Position numbers and translations under genes: made by a program. Below, one piece after another: positions 25,649-35,266 of a stretch of 64,000 nucleotides of DNA (position 1 is its first letter; each line of letters opens with the position of its first letter). The stretch lies in contig NZ_VSFF01000006.1 of assembly GCF_008085905.1 (NCBI RefSeq), positions 434,001-498,000 of the forward strand, given 5' to 3'. The notes beneath the pieces were generated by a model. The model was not told where the DNA came from, ran no database searches, and saw nothing but the letters and a program-made list of their open reading frames with translations. This stretch comes from Actinomadura syzygii. GTDB lineage: Bacteria > Actinomycetota > Actinomycetes > Streptosporangiales > Streptosporangiaceae.

Positions 25649-26532
25649 CGTCCGCCCCGGCGGCTGACCTCGCCGGCGGAGGTGACCTCCCAGGTGCGGT
25701 CGGCGGCGGCGAGGTGCAGGCGCGCGAAGGCCAGCGCCTCGGCGAGGTCCTCCATCCGCTCGACGCGGCTGGACGCCCGCCGTGTGTTGATCTCAAGGAC
25801 GACGTGTCCCCGGAAGCCGCCCTCGGCGAGGTTCTCCAGCATCGCCCCGCACGGCTGGTTGCCCCGGCCGGGGACGAGGTGCTCGTCCTTGTTCGTGATG
25901 CCTACGCCGTCCGCGAGGTGGATGTGGCGGAGCCGGTCGCCCAGGGTGCCCGCCATGTCGAGGGCGTCCGACCCGGACACGGCGGTGTGGGACAGGTCGA
26001 GGGTCACGTGCGGGTAGTCCTGGTCGACGGGGTTCCAGTCGGGCAGGTACATGCCCGCCTCTGCGCCGCGCGCCTTGAGCGGGAACATGTTCTCCACGGC
26101 GAAGAGGACGTCGGTCTCGTCCTGCATGCGGGCGATGCCGTCGACGAACTCCTTGGCGTAGTCGCGCTGCCAGCGGAACGGCGGATGGACGACCACGACC
26201 TCCGCGCCCAGTTCCTCCGCGACCTCCTTGGAGCGCACCAGCTTGCCCCAGGGTTCGCGTCCCCACACCCGCTGGGTGAGCAGCAGGCACGGCGCGTGGA
26301 TCGACTTGATCGGCACCTGGTGGTAGTCGGACAGGCGGCGCAGGACGTTGAGGTCCTGCGAGGAGGCGTCCGTGGACACCATGACCTCGATGCCGTCGTA
26401 GCCCAGCAGCGCCGCGATCTCGAAGGCGCTCGGCACCTTCTCCGGGTAGACCGACGCCGTGGAGAGCGTGATCGGCGCGTCCGGGACACGCAGAGCCGGT
26501 GCAGAACTGACGCCGTTGTGTTGCGGGGTCAA
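25645..26532 (-). CDS. Sugar phosphate isomerase/epimerase (xylose-isomerase-like TIM barrel)
   Basis: 295 residues from a TTG with GAGGAAG upstream. The AP endonuclease 2 / xylose-isomerase-like barrel is recognised by LLGYDGIEVMV, IKSIHAPCLLLTQRVWG, VVVHPPFRWQRDYA, FAVENMFPLK, VTLDLSHTAVSG, HIHLADG and HVVLEINTR; the Glu, Asp and His residues at strand ends would bind a divalent metal. The exact reaction is unknown. The TetR gene follows with a 4-bp overlap. Confidence 0.85.
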   Translation of the reverse strand: MTPQHNGVSSAPALRVPDAPITLSTASVYPEKVPSAFEIAALLGYDGIEVMVSTDASSQDLNVLRRLSDYHQVPIKSIHAPCLLLTQRVWGREPWGKLVRSKEVAEELGAEVVVVHPPFRWQRDYAKEFVDGIARMQDETDVLFAVENMFPLKARGAEAGMYLPDWNPVDQDYPHVTLDLSHTAVSGSDALDMAGTLGDRLRHIHLADGVGITNKDEHLVPGRGNQPCGAMLENLAEGGFRGHVVLEINTRRASSRVERMEDLAEALAFARLHLAAADRTWEVTSAGEVSRRGGR

Positions 26533-26690
26533 GGCTTCCTCGCCAGGAATGGTCGCTCGACGGTTTCGTAGGGGCTGCGGTGTTCGCGGCGGTACGCAAA
26601 GGAAAGCCTATGCGGCCACGGCGGTGATGAAACCCTCGCCCCGCGTGATCCTGATTATCCCCCGGCCGCGGATGACTACCCTCTGTCCCC

Positions 26691-27389
26691 GTGGCCGAGA
26701 TAGCGCCGGGCGCCGTGCCGAGCCCCAACATCTGGAACTCTCCGCAGGTCTACGAGCTGGAGAACCGTGCCGTCGACCCGGACGGCGTGCTGCCGGACGC
26801 GATGCGCGCGATCCGCCCCTGGGACGGGGCCGACGTCCTCGATCTCGGCTGCGGCACCGGCTTCCACCTGCCGTTCTTCGCCGCGGACGCGCGCCGCGTG
26901 ATCGGCGTCGAGCCGCACGCGGGCCTCGCGTCCGCCGCGGCGCGCCGCACCCGCGACCTGGCGAACGTCACGGTCCGGGTCGGCGCGGCGCAGGCTCTTC
27001 CGCTTCCGGACGCGTCGGTCGACGTCGTCCACGTCCGGTGGGCGTACTTCTTCGGGCCGGGTTGCGAACCGGGGCTCGCCGAACTGGACCGGGTCGTGCG
27101 GCGCGGGGGCGCCGTCTTCATCATCGACAACGACGCGACCCGGTCGACGTTCGGCGGCTGGTTCCGCCGCAGCCTGCCGAAATACGACCCGGACGCCGTC
27201 GAGCGGTTCTGGACGCGGCGCGGCTTCGACCGCGAGCCGCTGCTGATCCGCTGGGCGTTCGAGAACCGCGACGATCTCGCCGCCGTCCTGCGCATCGAGT
27301 TCCCGCCCGACCTCGCCGACGCGTGCCTGCGCGAGCACCCGGGCCTGGAGGTGGACTATGCCGTGAATTTGTGGTGGCGTTGCCCTTGA
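26691..27389 (+). CDS. Class I SAM-dependent methyltransferase
   Basis: 232 residues. Motif I VLDLGCGTGFHLPFF near residue 45 and motif II IGVEPHAG place it in the Methyltransf_11 group. Later parts (HVRWAYFFGPGCEPGLAELDRVVRRGG) follow the usual post-motif pattern. The acceptor is unknown. The start is GTG 26691 without a ribosome site; TACCCT lies eight bases before it. It is divergent from the isomerase-tetR operon, and the alpha/beta hydrolase gene follows after 62 bases. Confidence 0.88.
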   Translation: MAEIAPGAVPSPNIWNSPQVYELENRAVDPDGVLPDAMRAIRPWDGADVLDLGCGTGFHLPFFAADARRVIGVEPHAGLASAAARRTRDLANVTVRVGAAQALPLPDASVDVVHVRWAYFFGPGCEPGLAELDRVVRRGGAVFIIDNDATRSTFGGWFRRSLPKYDPDAVERFWTRRGFDREPLLIRWAFENRDDLAAVLRIEFPPDLADACLREHPGLEVDYAVNLWWRCP

Positions 27390-27451
27390 GTTACTGACGA
27401 GTCGGTCACCCGACGGCGTGTCGCGACCTTGACGAACGGGAGGAACCGGCC

Positions 27452-28549
27452 ATGGGCCGTGCCGCCACGACGAGCGCCACCGCGGACTCCGGGTTCCGCT
27501 GGGGGCTGATGCTCGGCGGCGCCGTCGCCGCCACCGTGCTCGGCGCGGCCGGGGCGGGCGCCGGGCTGGCCGTCCAGCGGCGCGCCCTGCGGCGGCTGCA
27601 ACTGCGCCCCGACCCGTTCGCGGGCGAGCCGTTCGGGTCGCTGCGGGGCCGTCCCGTCCCGGTCCGCGCGGGCGACGGCACGCGGCTCTACGCCGAGGTC
27701 GACGGCGACGACCGCACCGACCTCGCCGTCGTGTTCTGCCACGGCTGGACCCTCACCCAGGACGCCTGGCACTTCCAGCGCAAGGCCCTGCGCGGCCTCG
27801 CCCGGCTCGTCTTCTGGGACCACCGCGGCCACGGCCGCTCCGACGGCGGCGCCCGCGACGGCTATTCGCTGTCCCGGCTCGCGGGCGACCTCGCCGCCGT
27901 GATCGACGCGACCGTCCCGGCGGACACGCCGGTCGTCCTCGTCGGGCACTCGATGGGCGGCATGACGATCCTGCGGTACATCGACGCGCATCCCGACCTG
28001 GTCGGACACAAGATCGTCGGGACGGGGCTGCTGTGCACCTCGTCCGGCGGGCTCGGCGACATCACGCTCGGCGCGCCCGCCCTGATCGCGCGCGCCACGC
28101 ACCGCGTGCTGCCCCGCGCGCTCGGCGCGCTCGGCGCCGGGTCCGGCGCGGTCGAGCGGGTCCGGCACCTCGGCCGCGGCGCCGCCGTCCTCATCGAGGA
28201 CCTGATCGCCTTCGGCCCCGAGGGCGGCCCCGCCGCCGTCGCGTTCGCCGAGCAGATGATGGCCGAGACCCGGATGGACGCCTTCGCCGGATTCCTCGGC
28301 TCGATGGTCTCCACCTCTCTGATCAGCGACTGCGCGGCGCTCGCCGGGGCGGAGAACCTCGTCATCGGGGCGGAGCACGACCTGCTCACGCCGGTCGAAC
28401 ACAGCCTCAGGATCGCCTCCTGCGTGCCGGACGCGCGGCTGGAGGTCGTCCCGTCCGCCGGGCACATGGCGATGATGGAACGTCCGAGCGTCGTCAACGA
28501 CCACCTCGGCGACCTGATCGAACGAGCCCGCAAGACCCTCCCCACCTGA
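27452..28549 (+). CDS. Alpha/beta hydrolase with N-terminal membrane anchor
   Basis: 365 residues; ATG preceded by GGGAGGA. An N-terminal hydrophobic segment (LMLGGAVAATVLGAAGAGAGLAV) probably anchors it, followed by the hydrolase fold: FCHGWTLTQDAW, FWDHRGHGRSDG, nucleophile elbow GHSMGGM (Ser), Asp in IGAEHDLLTP and His in SAGHMAMME. The substrate is unknown. It lies 56 bp upstream of radA and reads the same way. Confidence 0.9.
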   Translation: MGRAATTSATADSGFRWGLMLGGAVAATVLGAAGAGAGLAVQRRALRRLQLRPDPFAGEPFGSLRGRPVPVRAGDGTRLYAEVDGDDRTDLAVVFCHGWTLTQDAWHFQRKALRGLARLVFWDHRGHGRSDGGARDGYSLSRLAGDLAAVIDATVPADTPVVLVGHSMGGMTILRYIDAHPDLVGHKIVGTGLLCTSSGGLGDITLGAPALIARATHRVLPRALGALGAGSGAVERVRHLGRGAAVLIEDLIAFGPEGGPAAVAFAEQMMAETRMDAFAGFLGSMVSTSLISDCAALAGAENLVIGAEHDLLTPVEHSLRIASCVPDARLEVVPSAGHMAMMERPSVVNDHLGDLIERARKTLPT

Positions 28550-28605
28550 CCCGCGCCTGGTCGTCGGACGGAGGGTTGTCGGACGGAGGCTCTACGCTTC
28601 GGCGC

Positions 28606-30054
28606 ATGGCGAAGGCGAAGACGGCGAAGGCCGCCTACCGGTGCTCGGAGTGCGGCTGGCAGACGTCCAAGTGGGTCGGGCGCTGCTCCGAGTGCCAGAC
28701 CTGGGGGACGGTCGCCGAGGCCGCGTCCGCCACGCCCGCCCGCGTCGTGTCGGCCGGGCCGGTCAGCTCTCCGGCCCGGCCGATCGGGCAGGTGGACGTG
28801 CGGTCCGCGCAGACCCGGCCCACCGGCCTGGACGAGCTCGACCGCGTCCTCGGCGGCGGGATCGTGCCGGGCGCCGTCCTGCTGCTCGCGGGCGAGCCGG
28901 GCATCGGCAAGTCGACGCTGCTGCTGGAGGTCGCCGCGCTGGCGTCCAAGCAGGGCGACGCCTCTGCGAACGGCACTGCGAACGGCGCCTCGTCGGGGCG
29001 GAACGTCCTTTATGTGACGGGTGAGGAGTCGGCCGAGCAGGTGCGGCTGCGCGCCGACCGCGTGGGCGCCATCACCGACGACCTGTACCTCGCGGCCGAG
29101 ACGGAGCTGTCCGCGATCCTCGGGCACGTCGACAAGGTCGAGCCGTCGCTGCTGGTCGTCGACTCCATCCAGACGATCGGGACGTCCGAGGTCGACGGCG
29201 CGCCCGGCGGCGTCACCCAGGTGCGCGAGGTCGCCGCCAACCTCATCCGCGTCGCGAAGGAGCGCGGCGTCACCGTCGTGCTCGTCGGCCACGTCACCAA
29301 GGACGGCGCGATCGCCGGGCCGCGCCTGCTGGAGCACCTCGTCGACGTCGTCCTGTACTTCGAGGGCGACCGGCACTCCCGGCTCCGCATGATCCGCGCC
29401 GTCAAGAACCGCTACGGGCCGACCGACGAACTGGGCTGCTTCGACCTGTCCGACGTCGGCATCGTCGGCCTGCCCGACCCGAGCGGCCTGTTCCTCACCC
29501 GGCGGGACGAGCCCGTCCCCGGCACCTGCGTCACCGTCACCCTGGAGGGACGCCGCCCGCTCGTCGCCGAGGTCCAGTCGCTCGTCGCGAAGTCGCATCT
29601 GCCGTCGCCGCGCCGCGCGACGTCCGGGCTCGACACGTCGCGGGTCGCGATGGTGCTGGCCGTCCTCGCGCAGCGCTGCAAGATCTCCATGCACGAGCAG
29701 GACGTCTACGTGTCCACGGTCGGCGGGGTGCGGCTCAACGAGACGTCCGTCGACCTCGCGCTCGCGCTCGCCGTCGCGGGCTCCACCGTCGAGCAGTCGC
29801 TGTCGAGCAGTCTGATCGCGCTCGGCGAGGTCGGGCTCGCCGGGGAGGTCCGCGTCGTGCCCGGCGTGCAGCGGCGGCTCGCCGAGGCGGCACGGCTCGG
29901 GTTCAAGCACGCCGTCGTCCCGCGCGGGTCCCTCGAACTCGCCGACGGGCCGCTGCGCCGCGCCGACCCGCAGCTCAGCAGCTTCGAGGGCATGAAGGTG
30001 ATGGAGGTGGACAGCCTGCAGCAAGCGCTCCAGGTCGCCTTTACGGCCCCGTGA
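28606..30054 (+). CDS. radA: DNA repair protein RadA
   Basis: 482 residues. Zinc finger Cys13, Cys16, Cys27, Cys30; Walker A GEPGIGKST (96-104); the RadA-specific KNRYG (267-271, Tyr in place of the common Phe); and a C-terminal Lon-like domain. RadA is a hexameric helicase that drives branch migration in recombination. A short Asn/Gly-rich insert sits near residues 117-132. The start is ATG 28606, with TACGCT seven bases before it and no near ribosome site; upstream in-frame codons lie inside the hydrolase gene and are rejected. disA follows after 113 bp, an old pairing in bacteria. Confidence 0.95.
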   Translation: MAKAKTAKAAYRCSECGWQTSKWVGRCSECQTWGTVAEAASATPARVVSAGPVSSPARPIGQVDVRSAQTRPTGLDELDRVLGGGIVPGAVLLLAGEPGIGKSTLLLEVAALASKQGDASANGTANGASSGRNVLYVTGEESAEQVRLRADRVGAITDDLYLAAETELSAILGHVDKVEPSLLVVDSIQTIGTSEVDGAPGGVTQVREVAANLIRVAKERGVTVVLVGHVTKDGAIAGPRLLEHLVDVVLYFEGDRHSRLRMIRAVKNRYGPTDELGCFDLSDVGIVGLPDPSGLFLTRRDEPVPGTCVTVTLEGRRPLVAEVQSLVAKSHLPSPRRATSGLDTSRVAMVLAVLAQRCKISMHEQDVYVSTVGGVRLNETSVDLALALAVAGSTVEQSLSSSLIALGEVGLAGEVRVVPGVQRRLAEAARLGFKHAVVPRGSLELADGPLRRADPQLSSFEGMKVMEVDSLQQALQVAFTAP

Positions 30055-30167
30055 CGCGGCGCCCGGCAGAGTATTACCCCGCGCTGCCCGCGCTTGCGAC
30101 CAGGGGAGGAACCGGCCGGCGGCCCGTCTCGGTAAACTGACGCCGTCCAGCGACCTCCGGGGGTCAG

Positions 30168-31250
30168 GTGCCATCACACGACAAGGGTCATGACGAACGC
30201 CGCCGCGCCACGTTGGCAGCGGTGGCCCCGGGCACCCAGATCCGCGACGGGCTCGAGCGGATCCTGCGGGGCCACACCGGCGGCTTGATCGTCCTCGGCT
30301 GGGACGCACCCGTCGAGGAACTCTGCACGGGCGGCTTCGAACTCGACGTCGAGTTCTCCGCCACCCGGCTGCGCGAGCTCGCCAAGATGGACGGCGCGAT
30401 CGTCCTCGACGACGCCCGCAACCGGATCGTCCGCGCCGCCGTCCACCTCGTGCCCGACTCCACCATCCCCACCGAGGAGTCCGGGACGCGCCACCGCACC
30501 GCCGAGCGCGTCGCCCGGCAGACCGGGTTCCCGGTCATCTCGGTGAGCCAGTCGATGCACATCATCGCGCTGTACCTCGACGGCATCCGCTACGTCCTCG
30601 AAGACTCGGCGGCGATCCTGTCCAAGGCCAACCAGGCCCTCGCCACGCTCGAACGCTACAAACTGCGGCTGGACGAGGTGTCCGGCACGCTGTCGGCGCT
30701 GGAGATCGAGGACCTCGTCACCGTCCGGGACGTCAGCGCCGTCGTCCAGCGCCTGGAGATGGTCCGCCGCATCGCCGACGAGATCGAGGGCTACGTCGTC
30801 GAGCTCGGCACGGACGGCCGCCTGCTGTCCCTGCAGCTCGACGAGCTGGTCTCCGGCGTGGACGTCGACCGCGAGCTGATCGTCCGCGACTACCCGTCCG
30901 ACGACACCCGCGCCCGCGGCGTCGCCGCCATCCTCACGGCGCTCGACACGCTCTCCGCGACCGAGCTGCTCGACCTGTCCACGGTCGCCGAGGTGATGGG
31001 CTTCTCCGGCCCGGACGCCCTCGACCTGCCCGTCAGCCCGAAGGGCTTCCGGCTCCTCGCCAAGGTCCCGCGGCTGCCGAGCATGGTCGTGGAACGCCTC
31101 GTCGAGCACTTCGGGGGGTTGCAGAAACTCCTCGCCGCCAGCATCGACGACCTCCAGGCGGTGGGCGGCGTCGGCGAGTCGCGCGCCCGCAGCGTCCGCG
31201 AGGGCCTCTCCCGCCTGGCCGAATCCTCGATCCTAGAACGCTACGTCTGA
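30168..31250 (+). CDS. disA: DNA-integrity scanning diadenylate cyclase DisA
   Basis: 360 residues from GTG 30168 (GGGGG shortly upstream). The DAC domain carries DGA (75-77) and GTRHRTAER (106-114, the RHR motif), the active-site signatures for joining two ATP into c-di-AMP. A helical middle and a C-terminal HhH DNA-binding domain (LQAVGGVGESRARSVREGL) complete the octameric scanner. DisA slows when it meets branched DNA, and RadA inhibits it in other bacteria, which fits the radA-disA order. A c-di-AMP riboswitch occurs at 44.5 kb in this same window. Confidence 0.96.
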   Translation: MPSHDKGHDERRRATLAAVAPGTQIRDGLERILRGHTGGLIVLGWDAPVEELCTGGFELDVEFSATRLRELAKMDGAIVLDDARNRIVRAAVHLVPDSTIPTEESGTRHRTAERVARQTGFPVISVSQSMHIIALYLDGIRYVLEDSAAILSKANQALATLERYKLRLDEVSGTLSALEIEDLVTVRDVSAVVQRLEMVRRIADEIEGYVVELGTDGRLLSLQLDELVSGVDVDRELIVRDYPSDDTRARGVAAILTALDTLSATELLDLSTVAEVMGFSGPDALDLPVSPKGFRLLAKVPRLPSMVVERLVEHFGGLQKLLAASIDDLQAVGGVGESRARSVREGLSRLAESSILERYV

Positions 31251-31324
31251 CACGACGCGAACGCCTGACACGACGCGAACGCTCGGCGCGAGCGCTCGCG
31301 TGAAGGCTCGGCGTGCGGCGAGGG

Positions 31325-31999
31325 CTAGGTGTGGTGGGCTCCCAAACGCTTTCGCAGGCCGGGGATGGGCCAGCGTCTGGCGCGGCGGTCGGCCGTCCAC
31401 GTCCATGGGCGCCGCAGGTCGAAGAACTCCGCGTCCCCCTCGTAGTGGGACATCTCCTCGTCCCGCCACGACTTCAACTCCGGCGGCATCTCCTTGCGCT
31501 CCCCCGCACGCGCCTCCTCCTCGGACGTGAAGTAGACCGCGACCGTGCACCCGCCGTCCGGGTGGACGCAGAACAGCCCGCCGAGCGTGTCGGGACGGAA
31601 CTCGCCCATGGCCCGCCCCTCCTCCTCGCTCCAGAACGGCCGCAGCGCCTCCCGGTCGCGGACCCTCGTCTGGATGATCTGCACGAAGCCCGCCGTGTCG
31701 GAGGGCCCCTGCCCGAAGACCTCCACGTCCGCGCATTCGTGGACGACGACCCCGTCCGCGAACAGCCGGGACGCCCCGTCCCACCACTGCTCCTGCTCCG
31801 GACGGACCTCGTTCGCGTGAGCCGCCTCACCGGACTCGAACCGGACGAGTCCGACGAACATCCCGTCGTCGGTGACGCCCGCCGTGCTTCCCAGCCACCC
31901 GCGCGCCCCGGGCGCCACCTGCCGGACCCAGTCCTCGCACGCGTCCCGCACGGCAGCCGGATCAGTCGTCCGTCCTTGGACGATCTGGACGAACATCAC
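31325..31999 (-). CDS. Protein of two tandem ABM-like (dimeric alpha-beta barrel) domains, function unknown
   Basis: 224 residues made of two related halves: MFVQIVQGRTTDPAAV near the start and GFVQIIQTRVRDREAL near residue 104, each followed by an acidic stretch with FV or VY strands. This looks like an internal duplication of an antibiotic-biosynthesis-monooxygenase-like barrel. No cofactor site is obvious. The C-terminus is Arg/Trp-rich. It converges on disA (74 bp apart). The function is unknown. Confidence 0.75.
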   Translation of the reverse strand: MMFVQIVQGRTTDPAAVRDACEDWVRQVAPGARGWLGSTAGVTDDGMFVGLVRFESGEAAHANEVRPEQEQWWDGASRLFADGVVVHECADVEVFGQGPSDTAGFVQIIQTRVRDREALRPFWSEEEGRAMGEFRPDTLGGLFCVHPDGGCTVAVYFTSEEEARAGERKEMPPELKSWRDEEMSHYEGDAEFFDLRRPWTWTADRRARRWPIPGLRKRLGAHHT

Positions 32000-32076
32000 G
32001 CCTCCCCCCGAACTCCGGCCTCGTCCGCAACCACGCTACCGACGCCCACGCAAACAAAAAGCAATGCTTGTCAGGA

Positions 32077-32691
32077 TCAGCGCAGGTAAAAGACCTTTTT
32101 CTTGGCCTTTTCGTCTTTGAGTGCGGCCACGTAGGTGCCTGGACGGGCAATGGCGCCGCCCGCACAGCCGCGTTTCCGGTCCCAGACGACGGTGTCGACG
32201 TAGGGGACGCCCCGCTTGACGGTTTTCTTGGACGCGCCGCCGCGTCGGCATTCGGCGGACGACCAGAGGCGATCGGCACCGGACGTGACGCGGACGTCCA
32301 GTGATCCCGTGTCCAGGGTGCAGGAGCCGCCGCCCATGTTCACGACCGTGATCCGGAACTCGGGAGTGGCCGTCCCCGCGTAGGTCGTCCGGGACGTCGC
32401 GATGCTGAACACCAGGTCGCGGTCCCGGCACGCGCCTCCGGCGGCCGCCGTGGCGCGCGGCGTGGTCGTCGCGGTGACGGTGACCGTGGGCATCGCGGTC
32501 GGCGCGGCGGGCGGGCTCGACGCCCCGGCGGCGCCCGCGTTCGGCGCCGGGGAGTCGTCTCCCGAGGCGCCGGTGCAGGCCCAGGCGAGCAGCCCGGTGG
32601 CGGCGAGGACGGAGGCCAGCGCGACCGCGCGGCGCCGCCAGTACTGATCACTCCCGGAACCGTTCTCGTTACGCCCAGTATGCGCCCCCAT
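32077..32691 (-). CDS. Putative secreted or membrane-anchored DUF4232-like protein
   Basis: About 204 residues from ATG 32691. A hydrophobic segment (RAVALASVLAATGLLAWACTG) ends in a Cys that may be lipidated. A Thr/Pro/Ala-rich linker follows, then a beta-rich domain with four Cys (GGACRDRD, GSCTLDT, ECRRGG, KRGCAGG) and a basic end (KAKKKVFYLR). This layout resembles DUF4232-type extracytoplasmic proteins. CATACT lies six bases before this ATG, so I chose it over ATG 32706. It is divergent from mutY. Confidence 0.7.
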   Translation of the reverse strand: MGAHTGRNENGSGSDQYWRRRAVALASVLAATGLLAWACTGASGDDSPAPNAGAAGASSPPAAPTAMPTVTVTATTTPRATAAAGGACRDRDLVFSIATSRTTYAGTATPEFRITVVNMGGGSCTLDTGSLDVRVTSGADRLWSSAECRRGGASKKTVKRGVPYVDTVVWDRKRGCAGGAIARPGTYVAALKDEKAKKKVFYLR

Positions 32692-32760
32692 ACGGTCAGT
32701 ATGCATTCAGCGATCCGGAAAGAGGGGACGACCCGCCGCGTGCCACAATGGCGGCTCGCC

Positions 32761-33648
32761 ATGAACTCCACCGTCCTGAACTCCGCTTACACCGCGCCGA
32801 TCCTCGACTGGTACGACGCCAATGCCCGGGATCTCCCCTGGCGGGCGCCGGACGCGACGCCCTGGGGCATCCTCGTCAGCGAGATCATGCTCCAGCAGAC
32901 CCCGGTCGCCCGCGTCCTCCCCGTTTGGGACGCCTGGACGGCCCGCTGGCCTGAGCCCGCCGCGCTGGCCGCCGAACCGTCCGGCGAGGCCGTCCGCGCC
33001 TGGGGACGCCTCGGCTACCCGCGCCGCGCGCTCCGCCTGCACGAGAGCGCCCGCGCCATCACGGAACGGCACGGCGGCGAGGTCCCCTCCGCGCACGAGG
33101 ACCTCCTGGCCCTCCCCGGAATCGGCGCCTACACCGCCGCCGCCGTCGCGAGCTTCGCGTTCAAGCAGCGGCACGCCGTCCTGGACACCAACGTCCGCCG
33201 CGTCCTGGCCCGGCTCCTCTCCGGCGACGAATACCCGCCGAAGTCGCAGACGAAGGCCGAGGTCGCGCTGGCCGAGAGCCTCCTCCCCATCGATCCCCCG
33301 ACCGCCGCGCGCTGGGCGGTCGCCGCCATGGAACTGGGCGCCCTGGTCTGCACCGCCCGGACACCCCGCTGCGCCGACTGCCCGGTCTTCGACCGATGCG
33401 CCTGGCAGCGGAACGGACGCCCCGCCTACACGGGCCCGCCGCGCCGCGGCCAGACCTACGCGGGCACCGACCGCCAATGCCGGGGCCGAATCCTCGCCGT
33501 CCTCCGCGCCGCCGAGGGCCCCGTCCCCAAACCCGCCATAGACGTGGTCTGGTCAAACCCGACCCAACGCGAACGCGCACTGGACACCCTGATAGCCGAC
33601 GGCCTAGTAGCCCCCTTGGACGACGACCACTACACCCTCCCCACCTGA
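32761..33648 (+). CDS. mutY: A/G-specific adenine DNA glycosylase (MutY)
   Basis: 295 residues. The HhH-GPD fold has ILVSEIMLQQTPVARV, the hairpin LPGIGAYTAAAVASF and catalytic Asp in LDTNVRRVLARL. A [4Fe-4S] cluster loop follows as Cys-X6-Cys-X2-Cys-X5-Cys (CTARTPRCADCPVFDRC). MutY removes adenine paired with 8-oxoguanine. The protein is shorter than E. coli MutY (350 residues), since the C-terminal NUDIX-like recognition domain is reduced, as is common in actinobacteria. I chose ATG 32761 because upstream codons overlap the divergent gene. Confidence 0.93.
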   Translation: MNSTVLNSAYTAPILDWYDANARDLPWRAPDATPWGILVSEIMLQQTPVARVLPVWDAWTARWPEPAALAAEPSGEAVRAWGRLGYPRRALRLHESARAITERHGGEVPSAHEDLLALPGIGAYTAAAVASFAFKQRHAVLDTNVRRVLARLLSGDEYPPKSQTKAEVALAESLLPIDPPTAARWAVAAMELGALVCTARTPRCADCPVFDRCAWQRNGRPAYTGPPRRGQTYAGTDRQCRGRILAVLRAAEGPVPKPAIDVVWSNPTQRERALDTLIADGLVAPLDDDHYTLPT

Positions 33649-33675
33649 CCGACCTTCCGCCGGCTGGGGTGAGGG

Positions 33676-35076
33676 TCAGGGTCGGCGGCGGTTTCTGGCG
33701 CCGACGGCCAGGGAGACGCCGATGCCCAGGCCGAGCACGCCCAGCAGGATTTCCGCTGCGGAGTTGCTCTCGCCACAGGCTGCGCGGACCGGAGCCGTCG
33801 GTCCGGCCGCCTCGGCGGCGTTCGCTCTGGCCGCGAAGAGACTGCACCCTCCCTGCACTCGCTGCACTCCCTCCGCGGCCCCGGTGATGAGCATGGCCAG
33901 GCTCGGGACGAGGACCACGATCGCGAGCAGGGAAAGGACGCGAAACTGCCATTCCCTCCCCTGAAGCCCGCCGGATCGCGAACGCTGCGTCGCGGGCGGC
34001 CCCGCCATTTCCCGGGGCCTCTGCGGATTCGCAGGGGCGGGTTTCCGCGGGCGGGCAGGAGGTGAATTCCGCGGCCCGTCCTGGCCAGGATTCGGCGGGC
34101 CCACATCGGCGACTCTCTCCGGAACCGCAGGCGCGGGAGTCCCGAGACCAGGACCCTCGGAATCGACATCGGCTGCATTCTGCGGCGTCGCGGACGGCAT
34201 CCTTGGCGCTTGCTGGTCGATCATGGTCTGAACCGGGGCCGGGAGCCAAGAACCGCCCAACATCGGCGGGGCGAGCTCCTGCAGAAGCTCCGCGGGCGTC
34301 GGCCGCTCCGCCGGATCTTTCGCCAAGCACCGCCCGATGATTTCCCCGAGACCGTGCTCCAACCCTGTAAGGCTGGGCTCTTGATGGACGATCCGATAGC
34401 TCAATGCAGGCTGCGGCCCCTCACCGAAAGGCCGCACTCCAGCGGCGTGAGCGAGGACCAGACCGAAGGCGAAGATGTCGGCCGCAGGGGTCAGCGATTC
34501 CCCGGTGAGTATCTCGGGAGACATGAAGCCGGGGGTGCCCGCCATCGCGGTCGCCTGGGATGCGTCCGTGGCACGGGCGATACCGAAGTCGATCACGCGC
34601 GGCCCGTCAGCACCGAGAAGAATATTGGACGGTTTAAGGTCCCGATGAATGAGCCCGGCTTCGTGGATGGCCTCCAGCGCCTCGGCAATACCCGCACCGA
34701 GAACACGCAGAGTAGCGTCCGGAAATGGACCATGTTCAGCGAGAGCCCGCTCCAGTGACGGCCCCGCGATAAATGCCGTGACCATCCAAGGTGGTTCGGC
34801 GGCGGGATCGGCATCGACGACACCAGCCGTATGCAACCCGTTGACCTTGCGAGCCGCCTCGATCTCCGACTGGAATCGGCGCCGAAACTCAGGGTTTGTA
34901 GCGTGGACCTGATGAATGAGTTTTACCGCCACCGGCCGCCCGCCGGGCGTCAAGCCGAAGAAGACTTCACCCATTCCACCTGCGCCGAGCCTGCCCGACA
35001 AACGGTATCTTCCCACCTGGCGTGGATCGCTCGGCCGTAGGGACTCCACCCGCCACCCGCCTTCATTTCCATCCAC
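33676..35076 (-). CDS. Serine/threonine protein kinase, membrane-anchored, Pkn type
   Basis: 466 residues. Kinase domain about 24-270: GAGGMGEV (31-38), Lys52, HRDLKPSN (144-151), DFG (163-165), GTPGFMSPE. A Pro-rich linker (about 290-375) leads to a TM helix (379-399), a short loop with Cys411 and Cys434, and a second hydrophobic segment (441-460). No PASTA or other sensor domain is present. The GTG at 35076 starts in GC-poor context; no operon partner is close (divergent to the deaminase-like gene; convergent with mutY, 27 bp). The target is unknown. Confidence 0.93.
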   Translation of the reverse strand: MDGNEGGWRVESLRPSDPRQVGRYRLSGRLGAGGMGEVFFGLTPGGRPVAVKLIHQVHATNPEFRRRFQSEIEAARKVNGLHTAGVVDADPAAEPPWMVTAFIAGPSLERALAEHGPFPDATLRVLGAGIAEALEAIHEAGLIHRDLKPSNILLGADGPRVIDFGIARATDASQATAMAGTPGFMSPEILTGESLTPAADIFAFGLVLAHAAGVRPFGEGPQPALSYRIVHQEPSLTGLEHGLGEIIGRCLAKDPAERPTPAELLQELAPPMLGGSWLPAPVQTMIDQQAPRMPSATPQNAADVDSEGPGLGTPAPAVPERVADVGPPNPGQDGPRNSPPARPRKPAPANPQRPREMAGPPATQRSRSGGLQGREWQFRVLSLLAIVVLVPSLAMLITGAAEGVQRVQGGCSLFAARANAAEAAGPTAPVRAACGESNSAAEILLGVLGLGIGVSLAVGARNRRRP

Positions 35077-35266
35077 TGAAGCCAGAAGATCTTATCGGAC
35101 AAGCACCTCATCCCACAGATCCACTTCTTGATCAATTCACGCGGACACAGCGACCGGAAAAGGACAGACTCACTTACCCGCCGAAGCTTGTGCAGCACAC
35201 GGCAGGCCGTCTCCACCCTCAACGAAAAACCTGAGGCACCAGGACCGAACCGGTCGGTACGGTGCC

